DNA from: an uncultured Roseicyclus sp.
GTDB taxonomy: Bacteria > Pseudomonadota > Alphaproteobacteria > Rhodobacterales > Rhodobacteraceae
Direction of reading: 5' to 3'
NCBI GenBank assembly: GCA_947489665.1
Contig: CANLEH010000005.1
Span: 1-64,000, forward strand
DNA length: 64,000 bases
In this document: piece by piece, positions 1 through 8,938 of the stretch
How positions within the stretch are numbered: position 1 is the first letter of the stretch
Layout of the letters: every line of letters begins with the position of its first letter
Position numbers and translations under genes: made by a program
The notes under the pieces: generated by a model
What the model was told of the DNA's origin: nothing
Database searches by the model: none
What the model saw: the letters and a program-made list of their open reading frames with translations, nothing else

Positions 1-83
1 AGGGCTGTTTCGGGGGCCCCCTTCCTCTCTGACGCCGCTCGCCCCGCCCCGCCTCGCCCTCGTGTTCTCTATAATACATCGCT

Positions 84-153
84 GGGGGGGGGCGGGGGGG
101 GGGGGGGGGGGCCCCCCCCCCCCGGGGGGGGGGGGGGGGGGCCCCCCCCCCCC
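84..153. repeat. G/C homopolymer block (tandem G18-C12 unit)
   Basis: After nine G and one C, the sequence is 18 G, 12 C, 18 G, 12 C: an exact tandem duplicate of a 30-bp G18C12 unit. The strand can fold on itself into a G:C hairpin. It lies just upstream of soeB, where the end of soeA would be expected. Either it is a genuine structured spacer or a sequencing/assembly artefact; exact duplication of a homopolymer pair favours caution. Confidence 0.9.
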
Positions 154-157
154 TCGG

Positions 158-176
158 TCGCTCGCTTCGCGAGCGA
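158..176. other. Perfect 8-bp hairpin upstream of soeB
   Basis: TCGCTCGC, loop TTC, GCGAGCGA: a perfect 8-bp stem with a 3-nt loop, five bases after the G/C block and 27 bases before the soeB start. It may stabilise or block mRNA between soeA and soeB. There is no T-tract, so it is not a typical terminator. Confidence 0.6.
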
Positions 177-203
177 AACCCCTCTCTCAGCCAGGCCAAA
201 CGC

Positions 204-986
204 ATGACCCAGCTTCCCACCTCGACCCAAAAGAAACTCGGCCTTGTGATCGACCTCGACACCTGCGTCGGGTGCCATGCCTGCGTGATCTCGTGCAAAG
301 GCTGGAACACCGAAAATTACGGCGCGCCGCTGTCGGATCAGGACGCTTACGGCGAAAACCCGTCCGGCACCTTCCTCAACCGCGTGCACTCTTACTCGGT
401 CCAGCCCTTGGCGACCTCCGCCAAGCCGCACCCGGCGGCGCAAACCATCCATTTCCCGAAATCCTGCCTGCATTGCGAAGACGCGCCCTGCGTCACCGTC
501 TGCCCGACCGGCGCCTCCTACAAGCGCGAGGAAGACGGCATCGTTCTGGTCAATGAGAAAGACTGCATCGGTTGCGGCCTCTGCGCCTGGGCCTGCCCCT
601 ACGGCGCGCGGGAGCTCGACCAAGACGAAGGCGTGATGAAGAAATGCACCCTCTGCGTCGACCGCATCTATAACGAAAACCTGCCTGAGATCGACCGCAC
701 CCCGTCCTGCGTGCGCACCTGCCCGGCAGGCGCGCGCCATTTCGGCGATCTGGGTGACCCCGACAGCGACGTCAGCCAATTGGTCGCCGAACGCGGCGGC
801 ATGGACCTGATGCCGGAACAGGGCACCAAGCCCGTCAACAAATACCTGCCCCCGCGCCCCAAGGATGACCTACCCGAATTCGACGTCCTCGCGCCGTATC
901 TGGAGCCCGTGGCCGAGAACCCCGGCGGCTTCATCGGCTGGCTCGACAAGGCGCTCGATAAACTACCGTCTAAGGGAGCGAACTGA
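204..986 (+). CDS. soeB: DmsB/SoeB-type 4Fe-4S electron-transfer subunit
   Basis: A 260-residue ferredoxin-like subunit that should carry electrons between a molybdopterin catalytic subunit and a membrane quinone anchor. Four Cys groups are visible: C21/C24/C27/C31, C88/C91/C96/C100, C121/C124/C127/C131, and a later set including the CTLC segment. There is no signal peptide, which fits the cytoplasm-facing SoeABC sulfite dehydrogenase better than periplasmic DmsAB. The next gene, a DmsC-like anchor, overlaps the stop codon (TGATG). The catalytic subunit would lie to the left of the window. SoeB is preferred over DmsB from host type and pairing; the motifs alone do not separate them. Confidence 0.8.
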   Translation: MTQLPTSTQKKLGLVIDLDTCVGCHACVISCKGWNTENYGAPLSDQDAYGENPSGTFLNRVHSYSVQPLATSAKPHPAAQTIHFPKSCLHCEDAPCVTVCPTGASYKREEDGIVLVNEKDCIGCGLCAWACPYGARELDQDEGVMKKCTLCVDRIYNENLPEIDRTPSCVRTCPAGARHFGDLGDPDSDVSQLVAERGGMDLMPEQGTKPVNKYLPPRPKDDLPEFDVLAPYLEPVAENPGGFIGWLDKALDKLPSKGAN

Positions 987-1861
987 TGCATCCAGCCCCC
1001 TCTGTCATCATTTTCACCACCCTTTCGGGCCTGGGCTTCGGCCTCCTGACCTTCCTCGGCCTCGGCATGCCAGACGTCACCGGGTGGACCGCCTTCTGGT
1101 TCTTCGTGATCGGTTATGTGCTGGCCGTCGGCGGCCTGATCTCGTCAACCTTCCACCTCGGCCACCCGGAACGGGCATGGAAAGCCTTCTCCCAATGGCG
1201 CTCCTCCTGGCTCAGCCGCGAGGGCATCTGCGCCGTGGCAGCCCTTCTGGTCATGGCGCTCTTCGGCGCGGGCCTCGTCTTTTTCAACAGCGTCTGGCAG
1301 CCGCTCGGCTATCTCGGCGCGCTTCTCAGCCTCGGCACCGTCTTCACCACCTCGATGATCTACGCCCAGATGAAGACAATCCCGCGATGGAACATGCCCT
1401 GGACACCCGCGAAGTTCCTGACCTTGTCGCTGGCAGGCGGCGCCCTTCTGGCAGGCCAGATCACGCTGGCCGTGATCCTACTTGTCATTGCGGGCGGGAT
1501 CACAGTGGCGACCTGGATCATCGGTGACAGCGCGTTCCAACGTTCCGGCACCGATATGGAGACCGCAACGGGCCTCGGCCGGATCGGTCAGGTCACAGCG
1601 TTCGAGCCGCCCCATACCGGCACCAACTACCTGCTGCGCGAATTCGTGCATGTCGTGGGCCGCAAGCACGCGCAAAACCTGCGCATCATCGCAGGCACTC
1701 TCGCCTTCGTAATCCCGGTCTTCATCCTCCTCGTTCTGCCGTTCAGCCACGTCCTCGCGCTCGTCGCGATCCTCAGCCACATTGCAGGTGTCGCCTGCGC
1801 CCGCTGGCTCTTCTTTGCAGAGGCGGAACATGTCGTGGGCCTCTACTACGGCAAACGCTAA
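986..1861 (+). CDS. soeC: DmsC/SoeC-type membrane anchor subunit
   Basis: A 291-residue integral membrane protein with about eight hydrophobic segments, of the DMSO-reductase anchor family. It should bind quinone and hold the SoeAB pair at the inner membrane, passing electrons from sulfite oxidation into the respiratory chain. The start overlaps the soeB stop by one base, so the two are translationally coupled. Length and the opening helix beginning near residue 5 fit the family. DmsC of a DMSO reductase is the alternative reading. Confidence 0.78.
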   Translation: MHPAPSVIIFTTLSGLGFGLLTFLGLGMPDVTGWTAFWFFVIGYVLAVGGLISSTFHLGHPERAWKAFSQWRSSWLSREGICAVAALLVMALFGAGLVFFNSVWQPLGYLGALLSLGTVFTTSMIYAQMKTIPRWNMPWTPAKFLTLSLAGGALLAGQITLAVILLVIAGGITVATWIIGDSAFQRSGTDMETATGLGRIGQVTAFEPPHTGTNYLLREFVHVVGRKHAQNLRIIAGTLAFVIPVFILLVLPFSHVLALVAILSHIAGVACARWLFFAEAEHVVGLYYGKR

Positions 1862-1878
1862 GCAAAGGACCGACCACT

Positions 1879-2325
1879 TTGCCCCGGACCCGCCTGCTCG
1901 GCTACTGGATCGTCTCCCATGACCAGGCCAGCGCGCTGGAGGCCGTGCGCATGGCAGGCCTGCCGCTCCTGCTGATGGGGTTCAACCTGCTGGTCCTGGC
2001 GCTTCTGACGCTCTCCGCAAGCCCATCGCTTGCCGCCTTCGCCCTTGGAATGCTTGGCACGGCCCTGGCCTGCATCATCCTTGCCTTCCGTCTGCGCGGC
2101 GGCCATGCTGGCTGGGTGCCCATCGTGGCTTTGCTCTTTGTCACCTACCTCGCCGCCAGCCTCGCACTTACGATCTTCGTGACCCGCGCATCGGCGATCC
2201 CCAACATGAGCGGCACAATGATCGTCACGCAGTGGGTCATCCCCATCATCTGCCTGATCCTAATCAGCGCAGGCATCCGGGGCTGGCTTTGGCTTCGGGC
2301 AAATGGCGTGAAAGCCTCTTTCTAA
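1879..2325 (+). CDS. Small four-helix membrane protein, function unknown
   Basis: 148 residues from a TTG start preceded by AAAGGA. Four hydrophobic helices are visible at about residues 25-47, 52-70, 80-100 and 115-135. I do not recognise the family. It starts 17 bases after soeC and is probably co-transcribed with it, so it could be an accessory to the sulfite dehydrogenase, but nothing in the sequence proves that. The stop runs into a hairpin region shared with the convergent gene. Confidence 0.6.
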   Translation: MPRTRLLGYWIVSHDQASALEAVRMAGLPLLLMGFNLLVLALLTLSASPSLAAFALGMLGTALACIILAFRLRGGHAGWVPIVALLFVTYLAASLALTIFVTRASAIPNMSGTMIVTQWVIPIICLILISAGIRGWLWLRANGVKASF

Positions 2326-2370
2326 AGCATTTCGCGCTTTATCTGAGGCACTCTTATCGCAAAGTGCTCT
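2324..2370. terminator. Paired inverted repeats between convergent genes
   Basis: AAAGC..GCTTT (2324-2340) and GAGGCACT..AGTGCTCT (2345-2370) sit exactly where a rightward and a leftward gene end. They could serve as a bidirectional terminator. Stems are short and there is no strong T-tract. Confidence 0.35.
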
Positions 2371-2809
2371 AAGCCCGGTCCTGCCCGCGCTCTGGCAACA
2401 GAATCTCGTCCGCATTGCGGCACAGATGCTCAAGCAGGGCCGTGTCCACATCGCTGTCCAGCGCATTAAAGGCCCGGTCCGCTTGTGCGCACCCCGCCTC
2501 CGACCACGCCGCATCTGACACCTCTCGCAAAACCGCCGACAGCCCCTCCAATCCAACAGCCGCCAAGGCCGCCGATGTCGCCTGAGCCAGGTCCGGCCCC
2601 CGGTTCATGCGATACTGCGCATGGCCCCCATTCCACACCTCACCGGTATAGATCAGGATCAATTGAACCTCCCATTCCGGCTTGGCCAGCCCCATCTGCG
2701 CCACACCCTGCCGGGCGCGATGTGCCCAAAACCCAGACAAAGTCGCCACAGCCTCCACCGCGTCCTCGGACGCCAAAAGCCTTTCGATAAAGGCCTCACC
2801 TATTTGCAT
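2369..2809 (-). CDS. DMP19-like conserved protein
   Basis: About 146 residues from an ATG preceded by a GGGGG stretch; a TTG start further upstream would add 18 residues but lacks support. The segment with VWNGGHAQYRMNR followed by a helical region with DALLEHLC resembles the DMP19/DUF4375 family, small cytoplasmic proteins of unknown cellular role related to a DNA-mimic protein. No signal peptide or membrane segment. It ends against the convergent membrane-protein gene. The family assignment is from motif memory. Confidence 0.55.
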   Translation of the reverse strand: MQIGEAFIERLLASEDAVEAVATLSGFWAHRARQGVAQMGLAKPEWEVQLILIYTGEVWNGGHAQYRMNRGPDLAQATSAALAAVGLEGLSAVLREVSDAAWSEAGCAQADRAFNALDSDVDTALLEHLCRNADEILLPERGQDRA

Positions 2810-2919
2810 GTTGCCCCCAATTGTGCGGCCATCCGCCCTTGGTCCCAGAAATTGAATTGGCAAAATCCGACACAGGGCCCAGATTACCCTTCAACGCAGC
2901 CCCATAAAGGACATCGCCC

Positions 2920-3384
2920 ATGCGCGCACTCGCCTTCGCCACAGCCCTCGCCCTCTCTCCCCTGGCCGCCACCGCCCAATCGGTCGAGGAGCTCGCCCGC
3001 GACTACGCCGCCCTGCCCGCCGTGCAGGAGATGATGTCCGCCATGTTCTCGCCCGAGGCCTCCGCCGCGCAAATCGCAGCCACCCTGCCGCCGGGCATGG
3101 AGCTGACCGAGCAACAATTGACCGACCTCGGCACCCTGCTCTCCGAAGAGCTGATCGATTTCCAGCCCCGCCTCGAAGTCCTGATGATCGAAGGTATGAT
3201 CAACACCTTCACGGTCGAAGAAATGCAGGCGATGATCGAATTCTATTCGTCCGATGTGGGCCGCTCGATCCTGGTGCAGACCCAACCCATGTTCACCTCC
3301 ATCATGACGCAACTCGCGCCCGAGATGCAGGCCCGCATGATGGGGCGCCAAAACGACATCATGGCCATCATCATGGGCCAATAG
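2920..3384 (+). CDS. Secreted DUF2059 family protein
   Basis: 154 residues with a clear Sec signal peptide (about residues 1-19, cleavage after ATAQ). The body is helical, with a segment around EEMQAMIEFYSSDVGRSI that is typical of DUF2059 (compare the usual F-Y-x-T/S-x-x-G-x-x motif). Members are periplasmic and of unknown biochemical function. It stands alone between two leftward genes. Confidence 0.7.
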   Translation: MRALAFATALALSPLAATAQSVEELARDYAALPAVQEMMSAMFSPEASAAQIAATLPPGMELTEQQLTDLGTLLSEELIDFQPRLEVLMIEGMINTFTVEEMQAMIEFYSSDVGRSILVQTQPMFTSIMTQLAPEMQARMMGRQNDIMAIIMGQ

Positions 3385-3400
3385 GCGCCCGCACCGACCC

Positions 3401-3748
3401 TCAAAGGTCGTGAAAGAAATGCAGCTGGTGACCGGCCAGGTCGGTCACCGTGAACTGTCGCAGACCCCAAGGCGTGTCGGCCAAGGGCCCGGTGATCGGC
3501 GCGCCCCGCGCGACCAGATCATCGTGGACCGCATCGACATCCGCGCAGAAGATCCACAGCACATTGGGCTGAATATCCCCGTCCAACTCGCGCAGAAAGA
3601 CCGCCGCTTCGCCATGGGCCACACCGCCGATCCGGCCGCCCTCATGGTGCCACTTGATCTCGAACCCCAGAAGATCGCGGTACCAGTCCTGCGCCTCGGG
3701 CACGGAACGGACCGGAAGGGCAGCAGTGGGTTGAGAGATCTGGGCCAT
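3401..3748 (-). CDS. VOC family (glyoxalase/bleomycin-resistance fold) protein
   Basis: 115 residues from ATG, or 117 from a GTG slightly upstream. It has one vicinal-oxygen-chelate module: an N-terminal PVRSVPEAQDWYRDLLGF strand-helix, a central FLREL strand, and a C-terminal RQFTVTDLAGHQLHFFHD strand. Such proteins dimerise to bind a metal and act as lyases, dioxygenases or drug-binding proteins; the substrate cannot be told. It is not obviously part of the inositol operon, which ends about 100 bases away. Confidence 0.7.
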   Translation of the reverse strand: MAQISQPTAALPVRSVPEAQDWYRDLLGFEIKWHHEGGRIGGVAHGEAAVFLRELDGDIQPNVLWIFCADVDAVHDDLVARGAPITGPLADTPWGLRQFTVTDLAGHQLHFFHDL

Positions 3749-3851
3749 AGGCACACCCTACGCACGCACGACAAATGTGCAAACCTGCAGCACATCCATA
3801 CGGGACGGTGGGCGGGGCGACGCCGTCAGGCAAGCGTCGGCCAGCGCCCCC

Positions 3852-4625
3852 TCACATCAAATGCGCGAAATCCGGATGCGCCTCGAACCGCCACTTCCGC
3901 AGTGGCCCGGCCATGACGTTCAGATAGTACATCTCCACCCCGTAGGGCGTCCCGCACGGATGGTGCCCTTTGGGAACCAAAACCACGTCGCCATCCGACA
4001 CCGCCATCGTCTCATCCAGCGTGCCATCCTCGGTGAACACCCGCTGCACGCCAAAGCCCTTGGCCGGGTTCAACCGGTGATAATACGTCTCTTCCAGATA
4101 GGTGATGCGCGGAAAATCATCCTCGTCATGGCGGTGCGGCGCGTAGCTGGACCAATGGCCTGCGGGCGTGAACACCTCCGTCACCAGCAAAGACTCCGCC
4201 ACATCCCGATCCTCCATCGCGATGTTGTGGATGTGGCGCAGGTTCGTCCCCTGCCCCCGATCCACCATCTCGATGCCCTCTGGCCCCAGTGCCTGCGCGG
4301 GCCGCGCGCCTGTCCCCGGCGCGGAACACACTGCCAGCACGCAATGGGTCACGGCCTCCACGCGCCATGCGCCCGGTTGATAGGCGCAGGCCGGCGGCGT
4401 CTTTTCCCAAACGCTCATCCGCACACCCATCTCGCCCAAGCCATCCACCACGGCGCGGCCCTCGACCAGCACCAGGATCACCTCGCGCCCGGGCTCCGCG
4501 CCCGAGGCCACATCCCCGGGCGCCAGATGCCACACGTCAAACCCGACATAGCCCCACCCGGCACTGTCCGGCGTGATCGCGTGGACCTGCCCTGCCGTCC
4601 CGTTCGGCTTAACCAGCAAACTCAT
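3852..4625 (-). CDS. iolB: 5-deoxy-glucuronate isomerase (IolB), copy 1
   Basis: 257 residues, a bicupin of the IolB family, which converts 5-deoxy-D-glucuronate to 2-deoxy-5-keto-D-gluconate in inositol catabolism. Metal-ligand motifs are visible: PHRHDEDDFPR and EETYYHR in the C-terminal cupin, then PKGHHPCGTPYGVEMYY. Its start overlaps the stop of the upstream dioxygenase gene (ATGA), and it is the last gene of the leftward transporter operon. A second, divergent IolB is encoded at 16261-17100. Confidence 0.88.
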   Translation of the reverse strand: MSLLVKPNGTAGQVHAITPDSAGWGYVGFDVWHLAPGDVASGAEPGREVILVLVEGRAVVDGLGEMGVRMSVWEKTPPACAYQPGAWRVEAVTHCVLAVCSAPGTGARPAQALGPEGIEMVDRGQGTNLRHIHNIAMEDRDVAESLLVTEVFTPAGHWSSYAPHRHDEDDFPRITYLEETYYHRLNPAKGFGVQRVFTEDGTLDETMAVSDGDVVLVPKGHHPCGTPYGVEMYYLNVMAGPLRKWRFEAHPDFAHLM

Positions 4626-5818
4626 CCCAAAGGCCTCCGTGCGACATACGCATCCAGCATTGCATTGAACTGCTCCGGCATCTTTCCCTGCTGGATCGCG
4701 CGGTCAAACAGCTGCGCCATGGTTTCTGGCGCCAGCCCTCCCTTGGGCGGGTCGGTGTCAAGACTGGTGGGAAAGGCATATCCTTCCAAAGCCGAAGGAA
4801 GTGCGGCGGCCAATTCATTGCCCAGGTGCAGATGCGTCGCCAGCGCCCGCTGATAGACAGAGTATAGCGCCCGCGCCATGCCCGCGCGATCCACCGCCTC
4901 CATTGCACGGCCCATGGGCGAGGATACTTGCATCAAGTTCGCCATACGCTGCACATCTTGCGTCCGGTTCTCGCCCGCGCCGTGAAAGAGCGCCGGGTTG
5001 AAGAAGATCACATCCCCCTTCTCCAGCGGCAGCTGCACGTGGTGCTCTTCGAAAAAGGCCGCGAAATCCTCGCGGTGATAGGCCAGATAGCCCGGCCCAT
5101 ATCCTTGCGAAAACGGCAGAAGCTTCGTCGGCCCGCTTTCCACCGGCATATCACAATGGGCGATGCCGCCCTGTAGCGTCAGGAAGGGTGAAACAGCATG
5201 AACATGCTTGGGAAAATCCTGCGCGGCATCCTTGGACATGAACCCCAGATGATAATCCCGGTGCGCCGTTTGCGCAGCACCACCCGGGCGCACCACATTG
5301 ACCTGGGCCGTCATCTGGTATCCGGGCCCGCACCACGCCTCGCATACCGCATCGATGGTCGGGTTCCCGTGATACATCAGGAAGGCCTCCGGATCGGCCA
5401 GGCACAGCTTTTCCAGCGCGTTCCAAATCCGCGCATTCGCGCCCGACTTGGCGAAATGGTCGCCCGACCCGCCGCCCTCCTCCGCGATAATCTGCTCGAA
5501 GATCGCGCTGACACGGTCGATGACACCGTTCACCGGCTCCACGTCGCGGTAGCTGTTCTTCAACACCATCGCACCGGGGCCGTCTTTCAGCACCCAGATC
5601 CATTCGCTCATCAACGCCCAGCGGTCATATTCCATGAGCGTCGGACGCAGCGCCTCCATGTCGTAGACCGGAATACGCTCACGAATGTCTTGCGTATGGG
5701 TTATGGCACCCTCAGGGGTCGCCCGCCCGACCGCCTCGGCAAAGGCGTCGAGCGAGACATCTTCATCGCCATACCAGGCAAGCTGCGGCCCACCCGGATC
5801 CCGCATCCGGGGCCCCAT
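4622..5818 (-). CDS. Phytanoyl-CoA dioxygenase (PhyH) family oxygenase
   Basis: 398 residues. The Fe(II) facial triad can be read as H186-x-D188 (HRDYHLGF) and H279 (LFHGAGENR), with R285 or R291 able to hold 2-oxoglutarate. PhyH enzymes hydroxylate C-H bonds, including those of O- or N-methyl groups, which are then lost. The gene overlaps both neighbours (TGATG with the ABC ATPase, ATGA with iolB), so it is tightly bound to inositol uptake and breakdown. A cyclitol or methylated-cyclitol substrate is inferred from context. It is longer than many PhyH proteins (about 300). Confidence 0.78.
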   Translation of the reverse strand: MGPRMRDPGGPQLAWYGDEDVSLDAFAEAVGRATPEGAITHTQDIRERIPVYDMEALRPTLMEYDRWALMSEWIWVLKDGPGAMVLKNSYRDVEPVNGVIDRVSAIFEQIIAEEGGGSGDHFAKSGANARIWNALEKLCLADPEAFLMYHGNPTIDAVCEAWCGPGYQMTAQVNVVRPGGAAQTAHRDYHLGFMSKDAAQDFPKHVHAVSPFLTLQGGIAHCDMPVESGPTKLLPFSQGYGPGYLAYHREDFAAFFEEHHVQLPLEKGDVIFFNPALFHGAGENRTQDVQRMANLMQVSSPMGRAMEAVDRAGMARALYSVYQRALATHLHLGNELAAALPSALEGYAFPTSLDTDPPKGGLAPETMAQLFDRAIQQGKMPEQFNAMLDAYVARRPLG

Positions 5819-6585
5819 CAGACGGTCCCGCCCAGCGAGCCCTCCAACTGCGCCATCTCCTGCCCACCGGCCATAAGATCCTGCAACTCTTCGGGCGTGA
5901 TCTCACCGCGCGCCGCGGTACCGAGCGTCTGGCCGCGGTTGAGCACCGTGAACCGGTCCCCCACCGCCATGGCGTGGCGCACGTTGTGGGTGATGAACAC
6001 CACCCCGATGCCCGCCTTCCGGACCCGGTCCACCGTGGCCAGAACGTTCGAGGTCTGCCGCACCCCAAGGGCCGAGGTCGGCTCATCCAGGATCAGCACC
6101 TTCGCCCCAAAATACACGGCCCGTGCAATGGCCACCGTCTGCCGTTCACCACCTGACAGCGTGCCTACGGCTTGGTCGGGCGAGCGCAGGTTGATGCCCA
6201 TCTTCTTCATCTCGGACATGGTCGTGGAGTTCGCCTTGTCGAAATCGATGAACAAACCCTTTTTCGGCTCCCGTCCCATCCAGAAGTTCCGCGTCACCGA
6301 CATCAGCGGAATCATCGCAAGATCCTGATAAACCGTCGCAATCCCCGCCTCCATCGCGTCGCGGGGGCTGTTGAAGTTCATCGTTTTGCCCTCGAACATG
6401 ATCTCGCCCGAGGTCGGCTTGTGCACGCCCGACATGGTCTTGATGAAGGTCGACTTGCCCGCGCCGTTGTCGCCCAGAAGGCAATGGCACTCGCCCGCCT
6501 TCACGTCGAACGACACACCGTTCAGGGCAATCACAGGGCCGAAGTGCTTCTTGATATCGACCATTTTTACGATTGGGTCAGACAT
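5818..6585 (-). CDS. Sugar/inositol ABC transporter ATP-binding protein (FrcA-like)
   Basis: 255 residues with a single nucleotide-binding domain: Walker [10 protein letters not shown], signature LSGGERQ and Walker [12 protein letters not shown]. It energises import by the adjacent permease and binding protein. A single domain resembles FrcA, not the doubled RbsA/MglA type. The chosen ATG lies one base after the permease stop and has GGGGGAG as ribosome site; a longer in-frame start inside the permease gene is unlikely. Inositol is the likely substrate because the operon carries iolB. Confidence 0.85.
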   Translation of the reverse strand: MSDPIVKMVDIKKHFGPVIALNGVSFDVKAGECHCLLGDNGAGKSTFIKTMSGVHKPTSGEIMFEGKTMNFNSPRDAMEAGIATVYQDLAMIPLMSVTRNFWMGREPKKGLFIDFDKANSTTMSEMKKMGINLRSPDQAVGTLSGGERQTVAIARAVYFGAKVLILDEPTSALGVRQTSNVLATVDRVRKAGIGVVFITHNVRHAMAVGDRFTVLNRGQTLGTAARGEITPEELQDLMAGGQEMAQLEGSLGGTV

Positions 6586-6586
6586 A

Positions 6587-7714
6587 TCAACGCTCCCCCG
6601 TGATGATGCGGCGGACATAGGTGTTCAGGATCACCGCAAAGAGCAGGATCACACCCAGGAACACCCGGAACAGCGAGTTCTCAACGCCCGCAAAGAACAG
6701 GCCCTGCTGCACCACTCCAAAGATGATCGCCCCCAGCGCCGCGCCCACGACCGAGCCATATCCGCCCGTCAGAAGCGCGCCGCCGATCACCACCGCGATG
6801 ATCGCCTCGAACTCCTTCAGGATCCCCCGGTCCGCCGCTGCCGTGCCGAATTCAAACACCTGGCAGCAGGCGAAGATCGTCGAGCAGAACGCCGTCACCA
6901 TGAACATGGAAATCTTCACCCGATCCACCGGAACGCCGACATAGCGCGCCGCCTGCGCATCGCCGCCCGCCGCAAAAATCCAGTTGCCGTAGCGTGTGCG
7001 CGTCAGAATCGTGTGGCCCACGACCACAAGGATCAGCGCCCAGACAATCAGCATCGGAATGCCTGTCACCACGGGCTCCCCTTCCCGCGTGCCCCGCGTA
7101 AAGGTCTCGATCCAGCCCCAATCTGCGAACTTCACGAACAGCCATTGCATGATGTCCGCGCTGAAGATCGACGCCAACCAATCGCCTTCCGCCGCATCCT
7201 CGATGCCGCCGATGATCGTGCGGCTTTCCACCGTTTGCGGAATGAAGATCGTGAAGCCGCGCAGGATGAAAAGGAAAGCCAGCGTCACGATGAAACTGGG
7301 CAACCCGGTGCGCACCACGATCAATCCGTTGATCGCCCCGATGCCGATGCAGATGACAAAGGTGATCAGGATGGCAATCCACATCGGAAAGCCCCAGACC
7401 ACGCCGAACATCGCGATGGAGATACCCGCAAAGCCGATCATCGAGCCAACCGAAAGGTCGAACTCACCAGCCACCATCAACATGCAGGCGCCCACGGCGA
7501 TGATCATGAACTGCGCCGAAACCTGGCTCCAGTTCAGGATGCCCTGCGGGTTGAACATGCCACTGTCGCCCGCGAGAATGCCGAAGAAGATGAAAACGGT
7601 GATCACACCGACGATCCCGCCCAATTCCGGCCGGATCAACCATTGGCGTAATCCCCCGATCTCCTTGATTCTTTCGTCGTCTTGTCCGCCCGCTGCAGGC
7701 TGCGTCTCCGACAT
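6587..7714 (-). CDS. Sugar/inositol ABC transporter permease (FrcC-like)
   Basis: 375 residues with about ten hydrophobic helices of the BPD_transp_2 (ribose/fructose-type) permease family, including the [15 protein letters not shown] and [21 protein letters not shown] segments typical of the family. A cytoplasmic N-terminal tail of about 40 residues precedes helix 1. It forms the membrane channel for the ATPase and binding protein encoded on either side. The 150-base gap from the binding-protein gene holds a hairpin terminator. Confidence 0.87.
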   Translation of the reverse strand: MSETQPAAGGQDDERIKEIGGLRQWLIRPELGGIVGVITVFIFFGILAGDSGMFNPQGILNWSQVSAQFMIIAVGACMLMVAGEFDLSVGSMIGFAGISIAMFGVVWGFPMWIAILITFVICIGIGAINGLIVVRTGLPSFIVTLAFLFILRGFTIFIPQTVESRTIIGGIEDAAEGDWLASIFSADIMQWLFVKFADWGWIETFTRGTREGEPVVTGIPMLIVWALILVVVGHTILTRTRYGNWIFAAGGDAQAARYVGVPVDRVKISMFMVTAFCSTIFACCQVFEFGTAAADRGILKEFEAIIAVVIGGALLTGGYGSVVGAALGAIIFGVVQQGLFFAGVENSLFRVFLGVILLFAVILNTYVRRIITGER

Positions 7715-7799
7715 GTGCCCCTCCCGTGTATACGTGTCGTCTCACTCAAGCGTCTCTAGGAAAGCCCCGCACAACAGGGCCTTTCGAAATCCGCCGTTG

Positions 7800-7832
7800 A
7801 AAAAGGGCAGGCAACGTTTCCGCCGCCTGCCC
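7800..7832 (-). terminator. Intra-operon Rho-independent terminator/attenuator
   Basis: Read on the minus strand: GGGCAGGC, a 12-base loop, GCCTGCCC, then TTTTT. It starts 33 bases after the stop of the binding-protein gene and before the permease gene. Partial termination here would give more binding protein than membrane components. Confidence 0.75.
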
Positions 7833-7865
7833 CGATGCTCACGCGATCACATGGACCGCGTCGCC

Positions 7866-8816
7866 TCAGCGGAACTCGCCGGCCAGGGCTTCCACCAGCT
7901 CAAGGCCGTCAGCGGTGATGAAACCGGGGCCCGAGTTGATGTTGTTGCCCGGCAGCACGCCGTAGCGGTGATAGTTGGTCAGAACCACAACCGGCAGATA
8001 GGCCTGCAGGAACGGCTGCTGGTCGATGCCCCACTGGATCACGCCGTCGCGGATACCCGCCACGATGTTCTCACCCAGATCGAACGTGCCAAAGTAGATG
8101 TCACCGGCAAGGCCCATCTCTTCCAGCGCCAGGATCGTCGGGTCAGCCGAGGTCGGCCCGAGGGTCAGGATGCCGTCGGTTTCAGGGTTGGCGTTCAGAT
8201 AGGCGATAACCCGGTTCTGGATCTCTGCAGGGTCCTGGCCCGCATCGATCATGCTGTCGCCCAGTTCCACACCCAGACCATCCGCAAAGCCCGAGCAGCG
8301 CTCGGCCACAACAGGGTTGGAGATGACGTGGTTCACACACAGGAAGCTGGTCACACCGTCACCTGCCGCGCGCAGACCAGCGGCATAACCTGCGTCATAT
8401 TCAGGCTGGCCAACATACATCAGCGCACCCACTTCGCGCGCCTGTTCAGGCGTGCCGGAGTTCATGATGATGACGTCGATGCCTGCATCCACAGCGGCAC
8501 TGATCGAGTCGCCCAGAACGTCAGGGTCAGCCAGCGTGGTGATGATGCCGTCGGGGCCGGAGGCCGCAGCCTGCTCGATGATGCGCGCCATGTCGGCGAT
8601 GTCACCGGTGGGCGGGTTGCGATATTCGACTTCGACGCCCATCTGCTCGCCCGCAAGGCTCAGCGCGTTGCGGATCGTGTTCCACCAGCTGTCGCTGTCA
8701 GGGGCGTGGCTGACAAGAATGTAGCGCTCGCCACCCTGGTGGCCGTCGGCGGCCGCCATGAACGGCGTGGCTGCGACGAGTGCCGCTGCGGCGACCGTCT
8801 TCAAAAGTGATTTCAT
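7866..8816 (-). CDS. Sugar/inositol ABC transporter substrate-binding protein (FrcB-like)
   Basis: 316 residues, periplasmic-binding-protein type 1 fold, with a signal peptide (MKSLLKTVAAAALVAATPF, cleavage near AAADGH). The start is fixed by GGAGGA five bases upstream; a longer reading frame adds an implausible tail before the signal peptide. First gene of the leftward transporter operon, facing the LacI regulator across an operator. It should capture myo-inositol or a related cyclitol in the periplasm, judged by the iol neighbours. Confidence 0.87.
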   Translation of the reverse strand: MKSLLKTVAAAALVAATPFMAAADGHQGGERYILVSHAPDSDSWWNTIRNALSLAGEQMGVEVEYRNPPTGDIADMARIIEQAAASGPDGIITTLADPDVLGDSISAAVDAGIDVIIMNSGTPEQAREVGALMYVGQPEYDAGYAAGLRAAGDGVTSFLCVNHVISNPVVAERCSGFADGLGVELGDSMIDAGQDPAEIQNRVIAYLNANPETDGILTLGPTSADPTILALEEMGLAGDIYFGTFDLGENIVAGIRDGVIQWGIDQQPFLQAYLPVVVLTNYHRYGVLPGNNINSGPGFITADGLELVEALAGEFR

Positions 8817-8897
8817 GATGTCCTCCCATTGGATCTTACGGCGGATCACACGTCCGTAGGCCCGCCTTGGCAAAACCGTAGCGGCGATTCTGATTCA

Positions 8898-8913
8898 TTG
8901 CAACCGGTTGCAA
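8898..8913. promoter_or_regulatory. LacI-family operator, copy 1
   Basis: TTGCAACCGGTTGCAA, a perfect 16-bp palindrome with the central CG of LacI/GalR operators. It lies 81 bases from the binding-protein start and 25 bases before the LacI gene start, so it can control both. The identical site occurs at 13294-13309. Confidence 0.85.
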
Positions 8914-8938
8914 AATGCGATTTACTCTTCGTTAGGAA

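Noticed and set aside
62-556. Open frame through the G/C block into soeB
   Set aside because: Encodes poly-Gly/poly-Pro from the homopolymers and overlaps soeB in another frame.
6996-8810. 604-residue frame opposite the inositol permease and binding-protein genes
   Set aside because: Shadow of clear ABC transporter genes; basic, low-complexity translation.
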